Source of the DNA: Bacteroidaceae bacterium | GTDB lineage: Bacteria; Bacteroidota; Bacteroidia; Bacteroidales; Bacteroidaceae | NCBI GenBank assembly: GCA_017451645.1 | Contig: JAFTNZ010000030.1 | Span: 186,001 to 250,000, forward strand | Length of the DNA stretch: 64,000 nucleotides | Direction of reading: 5' to 3' | Part shown: piece by piece, positions 16,785 to 26,027 of the stretch | Layout: each line of letters starts with the position of its first letter | Position numbering within the stretch: position 1 is the first letter of the stretch | The notes under the pieces: generated by a model | Told to the model about the DNA's origin: nothing | What the model saw: only the letters and a program-made list of their open reading frames with translations | Database searches by the model: none | Position numbers and translations under genes: made by a program

Positions 16785-19325
16785 TTATCCGCAACGGCTG
16801 CTGCCGCAATGCTTGCAGATGAGGCAACCTTCCTGATAGACCAGCGTTTCGTGTCCGCAGTTGGGGCATTTCTGTCCCTTTGCTTCGGTGCCGTCCGTCA
16901 CATACTTCTTCAAGGCACGTTCCACACCGTTCTTCCATGTATTGATGCTTTCACTGTCGAGTTGGAGTGAACCTACCAACTTGATGACTTGCTCAATAGG
17001 CATGCGGTAGCGCAACACTCCGCTGATGAGCTTGGCATAGTTCCAATACTCTTTGTTGAACTTTTCGCTGAGGCCTTCCACCGTAGTCTTGTAGCCACGC
17101 TTGTTCTCAAACTGGAAGTCGTATCGCTTGCGTCCCTCTTCATCGGTGGTCTTGATGATGCGTCCTCGGGTCACACTCTTAGGCAGAGCTATACCCTCTT
17201 CGTCATCGTTGATACCGGTGAATATCTCGTAGGGATAGCCATCGAGGATTCCGACGAATGCAACCCATTTCTCCTTGTTGTTCTGGAAACGTACCACATC
17301 GCACTCCAACACTTGCGGACGCACCTCTGTCACTGTAGGCGGTTTGCAGGGTAGCGGTTCGTTGGCCTTCTTGTCGCTCTTGGTAGATAGCAACACGCCT
17401 GCACGCGAACCGTCGCGATAGACAGTGCATCCTTTGCATCCGCTGCGCCATGCTTCTACATAGAGTCGGTTGACCAGCTCTTCATCCACATCTGCAGGCA
17501 GGTTGATGGTGACACTGATGCTGTGGTCCACCCACTTTTGTATGGCTCCCTGCATCTTCACCTTCATCAGCCAATCGACATCGTTGCTGGTGGCTTTGTA
17601 GTAGGGCGAACGGGAAACGAGGTCGTCTATCTCCTCTTGGGTATAGCGTTTGTCGGTGTCGTATCCGTTGACTTTCATCCACTCCATGAACTTGTGGTGA
17701 TAGACGATGTATTCTTCAAAGGCATCGCCGTTTTCATCCATAAAGTCTATACGTACTTCCGGGTCGTTGGGGTTCACTTTGCGGCGACGCTTATAGACAG
17801 GCATGAAGACAGGCTCGATGCCACTGGTGGTTTGTGTCATCAGACTGGTAGTACCCGTAGGTGCTATGGTGAGGCAGGCAATGTTGCGGCGGCCATATTT
17901 CACCATTTCCTCGTAAAGAGCCGGGTCAGCTTCGCGGATGCGTGAAACGAACGGGTTGTCTTTCTCGCGTTCGCTGTCGTACACAGCAAATGCTCCACGT
18001 TCTTTAGCCATCTGCACTGATGAGCGGTAGGCTTCTATCGCAATGGTGCGGTGTACCTCTACGCTGAAGTCTGTAGCCTCTTGTGTGCCATAACGTAATC
18101 CCATGGCAGCAATCATGTCTCCCTCGGCTGTAATGCCCACTCCCGTACGGCGGCCTTGTCCGCTCTTCTTGTAAATCTTTTCCCAAAGGGTCATCTCACT
18201 GCCTTTCACTTCGGTGCTTTCCGGGTCAGAGATAATCTTGTTCATGATACCCTCTATCTTTTCCAACTCCAAGTCGATGATGTCGTCCATGATGCGTTGT
18301 GCCAGCCGGACGTGCTTCTTGAACAGCTCGAAGTCGAAATAGGCATCTTTGGTGAATGGATTGACCACATACGAATAGAGGTTGATGGCCAACAGACGGC
18401 AAGAGTCATAGGGACAGAGAGGAATCTCGCCACACGGATTGGTGCTGACGGTGCGATAGCCCAAGTCTGCATAGCAGTCGGGTACACTCTCTCTGATGAT
18501 GGTGTCCCAGAAGAGTACTCCGGGTTCTGCGCTTTTCCATGCATTGTGCACAATTTTCTTCCACAAGGCCGAGGCATCAATGTCCTTGGTCACCATCGGT
18601 TCTTCAGAGTCGATGGGATATTGCTGCCGATAAGGTTGCTTGTCCACTGCAGCCTGCATGAAAGCATCGTCCAACTTCACGCTGACATTGGCTCCGGTGA
18701 CCTTGCCTTCTGTCATCTTTGCATCAATAAACGACTCACTGTCGGGGTGTTTGATGCTGACGCTGAGCATCAGGGCACCTCGCCGTCCGTCTTGAGCAAC
18801 TTCTCGTGTACTGTTTGAATAGCGCTCCATGAAAGGTACCAGTCCGGTAGAGGTCAGAGCCGAGTTCTTTACAGGAGACCCTTTCGGACGAATGTGTGAA
18901 AGGTCGTGTCCTACTCCTCCCCTACGCTTCATCAGCTGCACCTGCTCTTCATCGATGCGGATGATGGCGCCGTATGAATCGGCACTACCCTCCATCCCGA
19001 TGACAAAGCAGTTGGAAAGCGAGGCTATCTGATAGTCGTTGCCGATACCGGTCATAGGACTTCCCTGCGGTACGATGTAACGGAAATGATCCATCAGGTC
19101 AAAAAGTTCCTGAGCTGTCAGCGGATTGGCATACTTCTGTTCTATGCGTGCCACTTCGTTGGCAATCCGCCAGTGCATATCCTCCGGCGACTGTTCGTAT
19201 ATCAGCCCGAAGGAGTCCTTGACTGCATACTTGTTCACCCATACGCGGGCGGCAAGTTCGTCACCATTGAAGTATTTGAGTGAGGCCTCAAACGCTTCTT
19301 CATACGTGAATGTCTTTTTTTCCAC
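16785..19325 (-). CDS. nrdJ: adenosylcobalamin-dependent ribonucleoside-diphosphate reductase
   Basis: An 846-residue class II ribonucleotide reductase. It makes deoxyribonucleotides with a vitamin B12 radical and needs no oxygen, fitting an anaerobe. SLSNCFV holds the first redox Cys, NPCGEIPL the radical-site Cys and Glu, and APTGTTSLM a conserved loop. The C terminus has a four-Cys zinc-ribbon-like motif (CPNCGHE, then CLICKHCG), common in this family. The promoter is at 19416-19447. I looked for a cobalamin riboswitch upstream and saw no recognisable B12 box, so B12 control of this gene is not supported. Confidence 0.95.
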   Translation of the reverse strand: MEKKTFTYEEAFEASLKYFNGDELAARVWVNKYAVKDSFGLIYEQSPEDMHWRIANEVARIEQKYANPLTAQELFDLMDHFRYIVPQGSPMTGIGNDYQIASLSNCFVIGMEGSADSYGAIIRIDEEQVQLMKRRGGVGHDLSHIRPKGSPVKNSALTSTGLVPFMERYSNSTREVAQDGRRGALMLSVSIKHPDSESFIDAKMTEGKVTGANVSVKLDDAFMQAAVDKQPYRQQYPIDSEEPMVTKDIDASALWKKIVHNAWKSAEPGVLFWDTIIRESVPDCYADLGYRTVSTNPCGEIPLCPYDSCRLLAINLYSYVVNPFTKDAYFDFELFKKHVRLAQRIMDDIIDLELEKIEGIMNKIISDPESTEVKGSEMTLWEKIYKKSGQGRRTGVGITAEGDMIAAMGLRYGTQEATDFSVEVHRTIAIEAYRSSVQMAKERGAFAVYDSEREKDNPFVSRIREADPALYEEMVKYGRRNIACLTIAPTGTTSLMTQTTSGIEPVFMPVYKRRRKVNPNDPEVRIDFMDENGDAFEEYIVYHHKFMEWMKVNGYDTDKRYTQEEIDDLVSRSPYYKATSNDVDWLMKVKMQGAIQKWVDHSISVTINLPADVDEELVNRLYVEAWRSGCKGCTVYRDGSRAGVLLSTKSDKKANEPLPCKPPTVTEVRPQVLECDVVRFQNNKEKWVAFVGILDGYPYEIFTGINDDEEGIALPKSVTRGRIIKTTDEEGRKRYDFQFENKRGYKTTVEGLSEKFNKEYWNYAKLISGVLRYRMPIEQVIKLVGSLQLDSESINTWKNGVERALKKYVTDGTEAKGQKCPNCGHETLVYQEGCLICKHCGSSRCG

Positions 19326-19415
19326 AGTGTCTATGTCTTTATTAGATTACTCAATTTCAGTTGTTTTGTAGAAGTCTCACCGAAATGAGCTATGTTTAAA
19401 GGTAATAAGCGGGTG

Positions 19416-19447
19416 CAAAGCTACACACGTTTTTTCAGTTGGCCAAA
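19416..19447 (-). promoter_or_regulatory. nrdJ promoter
   Basis: On the minus strand, TTTG (19447-19444), a 20-base spacer and TAGCTTTG (19423-19416) match the Bacteroides consensus. The leader to the ATG at 19325 is about 85 bases. Confidence 0.7.
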
Positions 19448-19622
19448 TTTTTAGCAAAGAAGTTTTCAACAAAATGTAAAGTTTTCCAAAACTAAAAATA
19501 TAATGATTGATAATCAATGTGTTAAGAATTTGCATTGGGGGCAAAGTTGTCCAAAACAAAAAACTTCTTGTTTTTATTGTTGTCGAAGGTGGAAATCTGA
19601 GATGCTTTTTTTGATGCCAATC

Positions 19623-19655
19623 TTGCAATTTTGTGCCAGCTTTATTGTATATTTG
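19623..19655 (+). promoter_or_regulatory. nitroreductase promoter
   Basis: TATATTTG at 19648-19655 is a full -7 box. TTGC at 19623-19626 with a 21-base spacer may be the -33 box. The leader would be about 60 bases. Confidence 0.6.
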
Positions 19656-19721
19656 CACCCATATACTTCAACAGAAAAGCAAACGACAATATAATTCATA
19701 TAAAGACAAAGAAAACATTTT

Positions 19722-20462
19722 ATGGAAACAATCAGAAAACGCCGGAGTATCCGGAAATATTTGGCAAAGGATGTGCCTGCCGACCTGTTGGACGAACTGC
19801 TGGAGACTGCTGCACGTGCTCAGACTATGGGTAATCTGCAACTCTACAGCGTTGTCGTCACCCGCGACCAAGCCATGAAGGAACAACTCTCTCCTGCCCA
19901 CTTCAACCAACCGATGGTGAAAGGGGCTCCGGTGGTGTTGACCTTTTGTGCGGACTTCAACCGGACTACCCAATGGTGTAAATGCCGGAAGGCTGTGCCC
20001 GGATACGATAATCTGCTCTCTTTTATGAACGCTGCCAGCGATGCTTTGCTGTTTACCCAGAACTTCTGCAATCTGGCCGAAGAGAAAGGATTGGGTATCT
20101 GCTATCTGGGTACTACCATCTACAATGCCGGAGACATCATCAGGATACTGCAGTTGCCCAAACTTGTTGTTCCTGTGGCTACCATCACAGTGGGATGGCC
20201 TGATGAGCATCCTGAACAGAGTGACCGTCTGCCTTTGGCTGCGTTTGTGCACGAGGAGACTTACAAGGATTATACTCCTGAAGACATCGACCGCTACTAC
20301 TGCCCTAAAGAGGCTCTTGCCGAGAACCGGCATTTTGTGGAAATCAACCAGAAAGAGACATTGGCACAGATTTTCACCGACATACGATATACCCGTGAAG
20401 CCAATGTCAGCATATCCGCTTCACTGTTGAAGACGCTGCAGGAACAGGGGTTCATGCAGTAA
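19722..20462 (+). CDS. nitroreductase family protein
   Basis: A 246-residue FMN-binding nitroreductase-like protein. The N terminus METIRKRRSIRKY, with the RRSIRKY phosphate-contacting arginines, is typical, as is the later GLGICYLGTTIYNAGDI segment. Family members reduce nitro groups, quinones or flavins with NAD(P)H; the true substrate is unknown. In Bacteroides such enzymes are of interest because they can activate nitroimidazoles, but nothing in the sequence shows that for this one. It stands alone between its own promoter and the inverted repeat at 20470-20543. Confidence 0.85.
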   Translation: METIRKRRSIRKYLAKDVPADLLDELLETAARAQTMGNLQLYSVVVTRDQAMKEQLSPAHFNQPMVKGAPVVLTFCADFNRTTQWCKCRKAVPGYDNLLSFMNAASDALLFTQNFCNLAEEKGLGICYLGTTIYNAGDIIRILQLPKLVVPVATITVGWPDEHPEQSDRLPLAAFVHEETYKDYTPEDIDRYYCPKEALAENRHFVEINQKETLAQIFTDIRYTREANVSISASLLKTLQEQGFMQ

Positions 20463-20469
20463 CACACTT

Positions 20470-20543
20470 CAGGCACGGGTCAGACGGTTTTCGGGTGTGT
20501 TTTGATTGATCCCCGTTCGGTTGCCGTCTGATTCGTGCCTGAG
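20470..20543. terminator. long inverted repeat between nitroreductase and dnaA
   Basis: Two 19-base arms (20470-20488 and 20525-20543) are complementary except for two G-T positions, with a 36-base loop. It sits between two convergent genes, so it probably helps termination both ways, though no strong T-run follows. Confidence 0.5.
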
Positions 20544-20588
20544 TAACCTGGCCGTTCAGAGCCTTTCTTATCTTTCTTTTTTCAGATT

Positions 20589-22031
20589 TCAGCCCTTCAG
20601 TGTAGCTTCAATCTCTTGCAATTCACTCTGGAAAGCTTTGTCCACCTCTATCTGTCCGCCTATAATCTTGCAGGCATGGAGCACGGTAGCGTGGTCGCGC
20701 CTGCCTATAAGGCGTCCTATTTTGGCCGACGAGGCGTCGGTATGTTTCTTGGCCAGATACATGGCTACCTGACGCACCTGTACCACTTCGCGCTTGCGTG
20801 TCTTGGTGAATACCATCTGAGAGTCCATACCGTAGTGGCTGCACACCTTTTCCAGAATGTCTTCTACAGAGATGGGCTTGTTTTCTACAGCCACACGCAC
20901 AGCTTTGCGTACAACAAACTTTACCATGTCCATATCCACCTCGCGGTTGTATGCCATAGCATGAACCAGCAACGAATTGACGATGCCTTCCAGATCGCGC
21001 ACGCTGTCATCTACATGCTCTGCAATATAGTCCACCACCTCTTCTGGAAAGTTCAATCCATCGCGGTGGAGTTTGTTCCGGAGGATATTCTTTCGCAATT
21101 CCACATTGGGCTTCTCCATTTCTGCAATGAGCCCCCATTTGAATCGGGTCAGCAGGCGGTCTTCCATGCCTTGTAGGCTCACAGGCGAACGGTCGCACGT
21201 CATTATCAGCTGTTTGCCAGACTGATGGAGGTGGTTGAAAATGTGGAAGAAAGTGTTTTGCGTCTTGTTCCATGTGGCGAATTCCTGAATGTCATCGATG
21301 ATGAGCACGTCAATGCCCTGATAGAACTTCATGAAATCTACCACCGTATTGCTGCGCACACTGTCGGCATACTGTACATGGAAGAGGTGTGCCGAAAGGT
21401 AGAGCACGCGCTTCTCCGGATAGAGTTCCTTGATGCGTGTACCGATAGCATTCACCAGATGCGTTTTTCCTACCCCTGACGGCCCATGAATGAAAAGCGG
21501 GTTGAAAGAGGTTTTTGCCGGACTTTGCGCAACGGCCTCTCCTGCCGTGCGGGAGAGTTTGTTGCTGATTCCTTCGACAAAATTTTCAAAGTTGTATTTA
21601 GGGTTCAGGTGCGGATTCAAGTCCTGTGGACGGGGCACAGGCTCACCGAATGAGAGCGGATTCTTGTTCCCATTCTTCACCGTTCTTTCCTTCACTGCCA
21701 GCGAACCGGTGTTCGACTCCCATTGCTGCACTTCGCCTTCAGGTCCAGTGGCAGCAGGCTCTTTGTCAGCCTCCTTCACGGTCAGCACATTGTACATCAG
21801 CCGGGTCCCTTCGCCGAATTCCCGATAGATTACACGGCGAAGCAGATTCAGATAATGCTCTTCAATGTACTCATAGACGAAAGGACTTGGTACACCTATC
21901 GTCAATGTGTTCTCCTCAAACTTTACAGGTTTGATAGATTTAAAGATCATCTTGTACGTTGCCTCTGAGATGTTGTCCTTGATGATTTGCAGACAACGCT
22001 CCCACAGCGCAACAAAATTGTTGTCCGTCAT
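20589..22031 (-). CDS. dnaA: chromosomal replication initiator DnaA
   Basis: A 480-residue AAA+ protein that binds origin DnaA boxes and opens the duplex. Domain I is at the N terminus ([11 protein letters not shown]). A Pro/Glu-rich linker follows (about 95-145). The AAA+ domain has Walker [11 protein letters not shown] (near 192-201) and Walker [10 protein letters not shown]. The C-terminal DNA-binding helix-turn-helix has [10 protein letters not shown] and the signature [15 protein letters not shown]. Length and order are normal. Its promoter is at 22080-22111. No cluster of consensus DnaA boxes is seen next to it, so the origin may be elsewhere. Confidence 0.97.
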   Translation of the reverse strand: MTDNNFVALWERCLQIIKDNISEATYKMIFKSIKPVKFEENTLTIGVPSPFVYEYIEEHYLNLLRRVIYREFGEGTRLMYNVLTVKEADKEPAATGPEGEVQQWESNTGSLAVKERTVKNGNKNPLSFGEPVPRPQDLNPHLNPKYNFENFVEGISNKLSRTAGEAVAQSPAKTSFNPLFIHGPSGVGKTHLVNAIGTRIKELYPEKRVLYLSAHLFHVQYADSVRSNTVVDFMKFYQGIDVLIIDDIQEFATWNKTQNTFFHIFNHLHQSGKQLIMTCDRSPVSLQGMEDRLLTRFKWGLIAEMEKPNVELRKNILRNKLHRDGLNFPEEVVDYIAEHVDDSVRDLEGIVNSLLVHAMAYNREVDMDMVKFVVRKAVRVAVENKPISVEDILEKVCSHYGMDSQMVFTKTRKREVVQVRQVAMYLAKKHTDASSAKIGRLIGRRDHATVLHACKIIGGQIEVDKAFQSELQEIEATLKG

Positions 22032-22079
22032 ACAGCTTTATAATAGCTTTTTTGTTATTCAGTGAAACTTCTACGGGTG

Positions 22080-22111
22080 CAAAATTGGAAATATTATTTT
22101 GAAAAAACAAA
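22080..22111 (-). promoter_or_regulatory. dnaA promoter
   Basis: On the minus strand, TTTG (22111-22108), a 20-base spacer and CAATTTTG (22087-22080), one base off the -7 consensus. The leader is about 43 bases. Confidence 0.5.
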
Positions 22112-22314
22112 TCGTTTTTTTCTTGCTTATTTTTGGAAAAGAATAAGCATCTTACTTTCAGCTATTTAGCAAAATCTGTTTTTGCTACCTTTATTTAGAA
22201 TGTTTGCACAGGTTGAAAGCTTTGATATTCAGTGTGTTCTATATTGAACAAATTTTATTCGAGAAAATATGTGGCTTACTTGATTTTCTCTTCTTACCCG
22301 CTTGTTTAAACGGA

Positions 22315-22339
22315 TTCGGAGGGCTTTGCACCCTCCGAA
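22315..22339 (-). terminator. probable terminator after the MCE gene
   Basis: A perfect 9-bp stem (22315-22323 with 22331-22339) lies about 50 bases past the MCE stop. On the minus strand the T-run precedes rather than follows the stem, so this is a weaker call. Confidence 0.4.
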
Positions 22340-22387
22340 AAAAAACTTTCCTATTTTAGATAGATTCTAATTTAGCCATGCTATTGA

Positions 22388-23278
22388 TTATTCTTTCTTG
22401 CCGAACAGTGAAAAGTGTACGTACCGTTTGGGATGTTCCCTCAAGTCTTTCAGCAATTCTGCTGCATTGGCTGTTGTGGCATTCAGATTGTTGTAGATAG
22501 AGGGGTCGTTGAGCAGCAGTCCCAATGTGTTGTCCTTACTTTGCAGTTTTTCAGTGAACATCTTCACATCGTCCAGTGTTGCATTCACTTTGGCTATTGT
22601 GGCTGCATAGTCTATCCCCTTCAGGTTGTGGCTGATGACGGCAAAGTTGGCTGTTACCGTATTCAAATTGCCCGTAATGGCCGGAATGTCCTTTTGCAAG
22701 AGTGAGTTCAGTTCTCTCGTTGTCACTTGTAGGTTTGCTGTTATCTGCTCCGTATTGTGCAGTGTGTTGCTCAGTGTCTGATCGGCTAACAGATTGTTTA
22801 ACGACCCGAGGATAGAGTCCAGTTTGGGCAACATTGTTTCTACCTTGGGTACCAGTCCGGCGGCCACTCCCATGATGCCTTCGTTGACACTTCCGTAGAT
22901 AGTGTCTCCCAGTTGGCACATACGTTGTTCGTTGCGGGGCAGCAGCAGGTTCATTTTTACGGTTCCGAGCATTTCGGTCACCAGTTCGGCCCTGCTTCCT
23001 TCAGGTATCCGCATATCATTGTCCACTTCTATTTCTACCACTACATGTCCCGGATGTGCATAGTTGTACGTTATGTTGCGCACAATGCCTATCTGGAATC
23101 CGTCGGCATAGACCGGACTTGATGGAGTCAGCCCACAGACGTTCTCGAATTCTACGTAATACCCTGTGCCGGGTTTGAACATATTGATACCTTTCAAGAA
23201 ATTGATACCCCAAAACAGAATGGCAATGGCTACAATCCCCGCCAAGCCGATTTTCACTTCTTTCGTTAAGAATTTCAT
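22388..23278 (-). CDS. MCE/MlaD family lipid-transport protein
   Basis: A 296-residue protein with a single N-terminal membrane segment (residues about 7-29) followed by an MCE domain (VEFENVCGLTPSSPVYADG and the later IPEGSRAELVTEMLG). A long helical tail follows, with Asn, Leu and Thr repeats. MCE proteins form periplasmic hexamers or tubes that move phospholipids between membranes. It lies 46 bp after the amidase gene, in the same direction. The MlaE/MlaF partners (permease and ATPase) are not in this window. Confidence 0.88.
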   Translation of the reverse strand: MKFLTKEVKIGLAGIVAIAILFWGINFLKGINMFKPGTGYYVEFENVCGLTPSSPVYADGFQIGIVRNITYNYAHPGHVVVEIEVDNDMRIPEGSRAELVTEMLGTVKMNLLLPRNEQRMCQLGDTIYGSVNEGIMGVAAGLVPKVETMLPKLDSILGSLNNLLADQTLSNTLHNTEQITANLQVTTRELNSLLQKDIPAITGNLNTVTANFAVISHNLKGIDYAATIAKVNATLDDVKMFTEKLQSKDNTLGLLLNDPSIYNNLNATTANAAELLKDLREHPKRYVHFSLFGKKE

Positions 23279-23324
23279 ACCTCTTTCGTCTATACCTTAT
23301 ATTATTATATGATAATGCAATTGA

Positions 23325-24521
23325 TTATTTCTTTCTTTTTCCGGTTTTGAATTCCCGGATAGCATCCTGCACATTCATCTTCTTGTTTCCCTTGAAAGCA
23401 ATGATGAAGGCATCCTTGAACTTGCTTTCCACCTTACGTTTCAGGCGTACTGCCTCGTTATAGTCTGTGGTAGCTCCATAAGTGTATTTATACACTCCGT
23501 TCTCCTTGTAGTAGGCTGCTTTCAGCCCTTTCAGCTTGCTGTTGCCGGGTTTCAACAAGGTCGATGAAGTCATTATCTGCACCTTGAACACCGGTTTTTC
23601 CGTTTCACTCTGCCCTTCGTTTTTTTGCTTGGCAGGTTTCTTCTCTGCCTCTGCCGGTTGTTCCTCCGAAGGACTTTCCTCCATTGTGGCCGGTTGTTCC
23701 TGCTGTTCCGTCTGTTGTGTGGCCGTTCCTGTTCCGCCCCTGCCCTGTTGTGTCTCTATGTACGAGCAGAATGCGTTGTAGATACTTCGGCTTAAGGCAT
23801 TCACTCCGGCATTGCTGTTCAGGTAGTTCTCTTCGTCAGGTGTAGAGATGTAGCCGAGTTCCACCAGCACACTGGGCATCGAGGTGGCGCGCAACACCAG
23901 GAAACCGGCTTGATGTACCCCCTTGTCCACCCTTTTGGCATGGCTTTTAAACTGTTTTTGTATCAGTTTGGCCAGCGAGACACTTTGCTCCATGTACTTG
24001 TCTTGCATGAATTCGAACATGATGTAACTCTCCGATGAGTTCGGATTGAATCCGGCATATTGCTCCTCATAGTTCTCCTCCACCAGTATCACAGAGTTTT
24101 CACGTTTGGCCACATCCAGATTCTCGTCAGCCCGTGCCATACCCAATGTGTATGTCTCCGTTCCCCGTGCTATTTTCCCTTTGGGCAATGCATTGGTGTG
24201 TATGGATATAAACAAATCAGCCTTGGCATTGTTGGCTATCTTCGCACGTCTGTCTAAAGATACAAACACATCCGTCTTGCGGGTGTATATCACGCGGGTA
24301 TTCCTACAGTTGGCCTCAATCAGTTTGCCCAAAGCCAGTGCTACATTCAGGTTGATGGTTTTTTCCCTGGCTTTCTTACCTACGGCACCAGGGTCTTTCC
24401 CGCCATGTCCGGCATCAATGACCACAACAAAATCCCTGTCTGCAGCATATCCTGCCAACGGACAGGAGAGATACAGACAAATACAGGCCAATATGCAACA
24501 GATGCAGTTCTTTATGCGCAT
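23325..24521 (-). CDS. N-acetylmuramoyl-L-alanine amidase
   Basis: A 398-residue secreted cell-wall amidase. The N terminus is a signal peptide (CCILACICLYLSCPLAGYA). The Amidase_3 domain has IDAGHGGKDPGA with the zinc His, SIHTNALP with the second His, and VLVELGYIS with the catalytic Glu. A Pro/Glu/Gln-rich linker (about 275-315) leads to a C-terminal segment like a divergent SPOR module (VFKVQIMTSS). It cleaves the peptide from glycan strands, often at the septum. The MCE gene follows it. Confidence 0.9.
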   Translation of the reverse strand: MRIKNCICCILACICLYLSCPLAGYAADRDFVVVIDAGHGGKDPGAVGKKAREKTINLNVALALGKLIEANCRNTRVIYTRKTDVFVSLDRRAKIANNAKADLFISIHTNALPKGKIARGTETYTLGMARADENLDVAKRENSVILVEENYEEQYAGFNPNSSESYIMFEFMQDKYMEQSVSLAKLIQKQFKSHAKRVDKGVHQAGFLVLRATSMPSVLVELGYISTPDEENYLNSNAGVNALSRSIYNAFCSYIETQQGRGGTGTATQQTEQQEQPATMEESPSEEQPAEAEKKPAKQKNEGQSETEKPVFKVQIMTSSTLLKPGNSKLKGLKAAYYKENGVYKYTYGATTDYNEAVRLKRKVESKFKDAFIIAFKGNKKMNVQDAIREFKTGKRKK

Positions 24522-24654
24522 TCTTTTTTCTATGATGCTGCAAAAGTACTATTTTTCAGGAAAACAGAGAAAGAAAACCGGCGCTTTTCGTCCATTTTAC
24601 GATATATTGGACACAAAAAGGGTTGTTTTGCATACCGTTATAGCCGAATATTTG

Positions 24655-24662
24655 TAACTTTG
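24655..24662 (+). promoter_or_regulatory. -7 box before the BASS-type transporter
   Basis: TAACTTTG fits the -7 consensus. A TTTG at 24627-24630 is too far (24 bases) to be a confident -33 box. A transcript start near 24669 gives a leader of about 55 bases. Confidence 0.4.
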
Positions 24663-24723
24663 CACCGTTTTTTGGGGGCTACCCGTGTGTGGCTCGTGAT
24701 TTTGGGCCTTGATTATTGCAAAT

Positions 24724-25677
24724 ATGACTGACCGTATCGTACAATTTGTCAAAGACTGGACACTGCCTGTGGCTATGGCCGTTGGTGCAGTTGTCTATTT
24801 TCTGTTTGCCGGCATCCCTTTGTTAGCTCCTGTCAGGCCATACCTCCATCGGCTGGTAGGGGTGCTCACTCCTGCACTTATCTTCACGATGCTGTTCCTT
24901 ACCTTTTGCAAAGTTGCTCTACACGATTTGCGTCCGCGCCGTTGGCATTTGTGGCTCATTCTTCTGCAGACAGGCTTTTGTTTGGGTATAGCTCTGCTTC
25001 TGCTCTACTTGCCACTGGCTTTTCGGGAAAAAGTGGTGGCTGAAGCAGCTATGGTCTGTTTCATCTGTCCCACGGCTACAGCAGCAGCCGTCATCACAGG
25101 AAAATTGGGTGGCAATGCTTCCACTCTTACCACTTACACCATTCTGTCCAATCTCGTTGCGGCTATCGTTGTCCCGGTTCTTTTTCCGTTGGTCGAACCT
25201 CACGAAGGGGTCACTTTCCTTCCGGCTTGTTGGACTATTCTCAGCAAAGTCTTTCCTTTGTTGATATGTCCGTTTCTTGCCGCCATGGCAGTGCGTCGTT
25301 ATTTCCCGCGTTTGTTGGCGAAATTGCTTCGTTGGCACGATTTGGCTTTCTATTTGTGGTCTGTAGCACTTGCCATCGTTGTGGCACAGACTATCCATTC
25401 CATTGTGCACAGTCGGGCCGACATCAGTACATTGTTTTCTATAGGCGGTGCAGGACTCTTTGCCTGCTGCCTGCAGTTCTTCCTCGGCAAACAGATTGGC
25501 GGACGTTATCACGACCGCATCAGCGGTGGTCAGGCTTTTGGTCAGAAGAATACCATCCTTGCCATTTGGATGGCCTATACCTACCTGTTGCCGCTTTCTT
25601 CACTCGGTCCCGGCTCCTATGTGCTCTGGCAGAATGTCATCAACAGTTGGCAGTTGTGGAAGAAGAGGCGGAAGTAA
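24724..25677 (+). CDS. BASS/SBF-type transporter
   Basis: A protein of about 317 residues with nine or ten membrane helices. The pattern TAAAVITGKLGGNASTLT in the middle and GQKNTILAIWMAYTYL near the end fits the bile acid:sodium symporter superfamily, which moves organic anions with sodium. The substrate is not known; naming it a bile acid carrier would go too far. The frame is open to 24709, but the ATG at 24724 (MTDRIVQFVKDW) gives the better N terminus. It is a single-gene unit between the divergent amidase gene and lon. Confidence 0.8.
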   Translation: MTDRIVQFVKDWTLPVAMAVGAVVYFLFAGIPLLAPVRPYLHRLVGVLTPALIFTMLFLTFCKVALHDLRPRRWHLWLILLQTGFCLGIALLLLYLPLAFREKVVAEAAMVCFICPTATAAAVITGKLGGNASTLTTYTILSNLVAAIVVPVLFPLVEPHEGVTFLPACWTILSKVFPLLICPFLAAMAVRRYFPRLLAKLLRWHDLAFYLWSVALAIVVAQTIHSIVHSRADISTLFSIGGAGLFACCLQFFLGKQIGGRYHDRISGGQAFGQKNTILAIWMAYTYLLPLSSLGPGSYVLWQNVINSWQLWKKRRK

Positions 25678-26027
25678 AAACAGTCATACACGTCAATCGT
25701 ATTTGCCTTACTGGCGGAGCATTTCTCTTGAGACTCGCATGGCAAAAGAAAATCAAGAGCGTTTATGGAAAAAGAATCTTCATCACCCCACATCTGAAAC
25801 TTCAGACCTTGCCTTCCGAATCCTTTGGGACGATGTTGCTACAGTTGTGCTGTCTTGCGAAAGTGAGCCAATTTAATATATTTTCAATCCAAAGAGACCT
25901 GCTATTTGGAGAGGAATGATTAACTTTGCGCCCGCAAAGCCTGTCTTCTGCTGGAAGGAGGCACTTTTTTGTGCATATACACACAATAAGAAACATTATT
26001 TTTATACATAAGTAAGCAAGAACAAGA
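25678..26027. other. gap between the BASS transporter and lon
   Basis: 350 bases with no convincing gene. A TAACTTTG box at 25922-25929 may be the -7 element of lon, with no clear -33 partner. Short open frames across it overlap the transporter out of frame and have no recognisable domain. Confidence 0.5.

Larger units (their letters stand above)
19326..19721. other. divergent promoter region between nrdJ and the nitroreductase
   Basis: These 396 bases contain the two promoters listed separately, facing away from each other, and A/T-rich DNA between them. No gene, riboswitch or repeat is supported. Confidence 0.6.
22032..22387. other. A/T-rich region upstream of dnaA
   Basis: These 356 bases hold no gene. 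They contain the dnaA promoter and, at 22315-22339, a 9-bp hairpin with a 7-base loop just after the MCE gene. No TTATCCACA-type DnaA boxes or iterons were found by eye, so I do not call an origin here. Confidence 0.6.

Noticed and set aside
19326..19721. Cobalamin riboswitch upstream of the B12-dependent reductase nrdJ
   Set aside because: No B12-box-like or conserved stem sequence was seen on the minus strand; only an ordinary promoter.
22032..22387. Chromosome origin beside dnaA
   Set aside because: No cluster of consensus DnaA boxes or iterons was seen. A/T richness alone is not enough.
25678..26027. Broken gene between the BASS transporter and lon
   Set aside because: The open frames overlap the transporter out of frame and have no recognisable domain.
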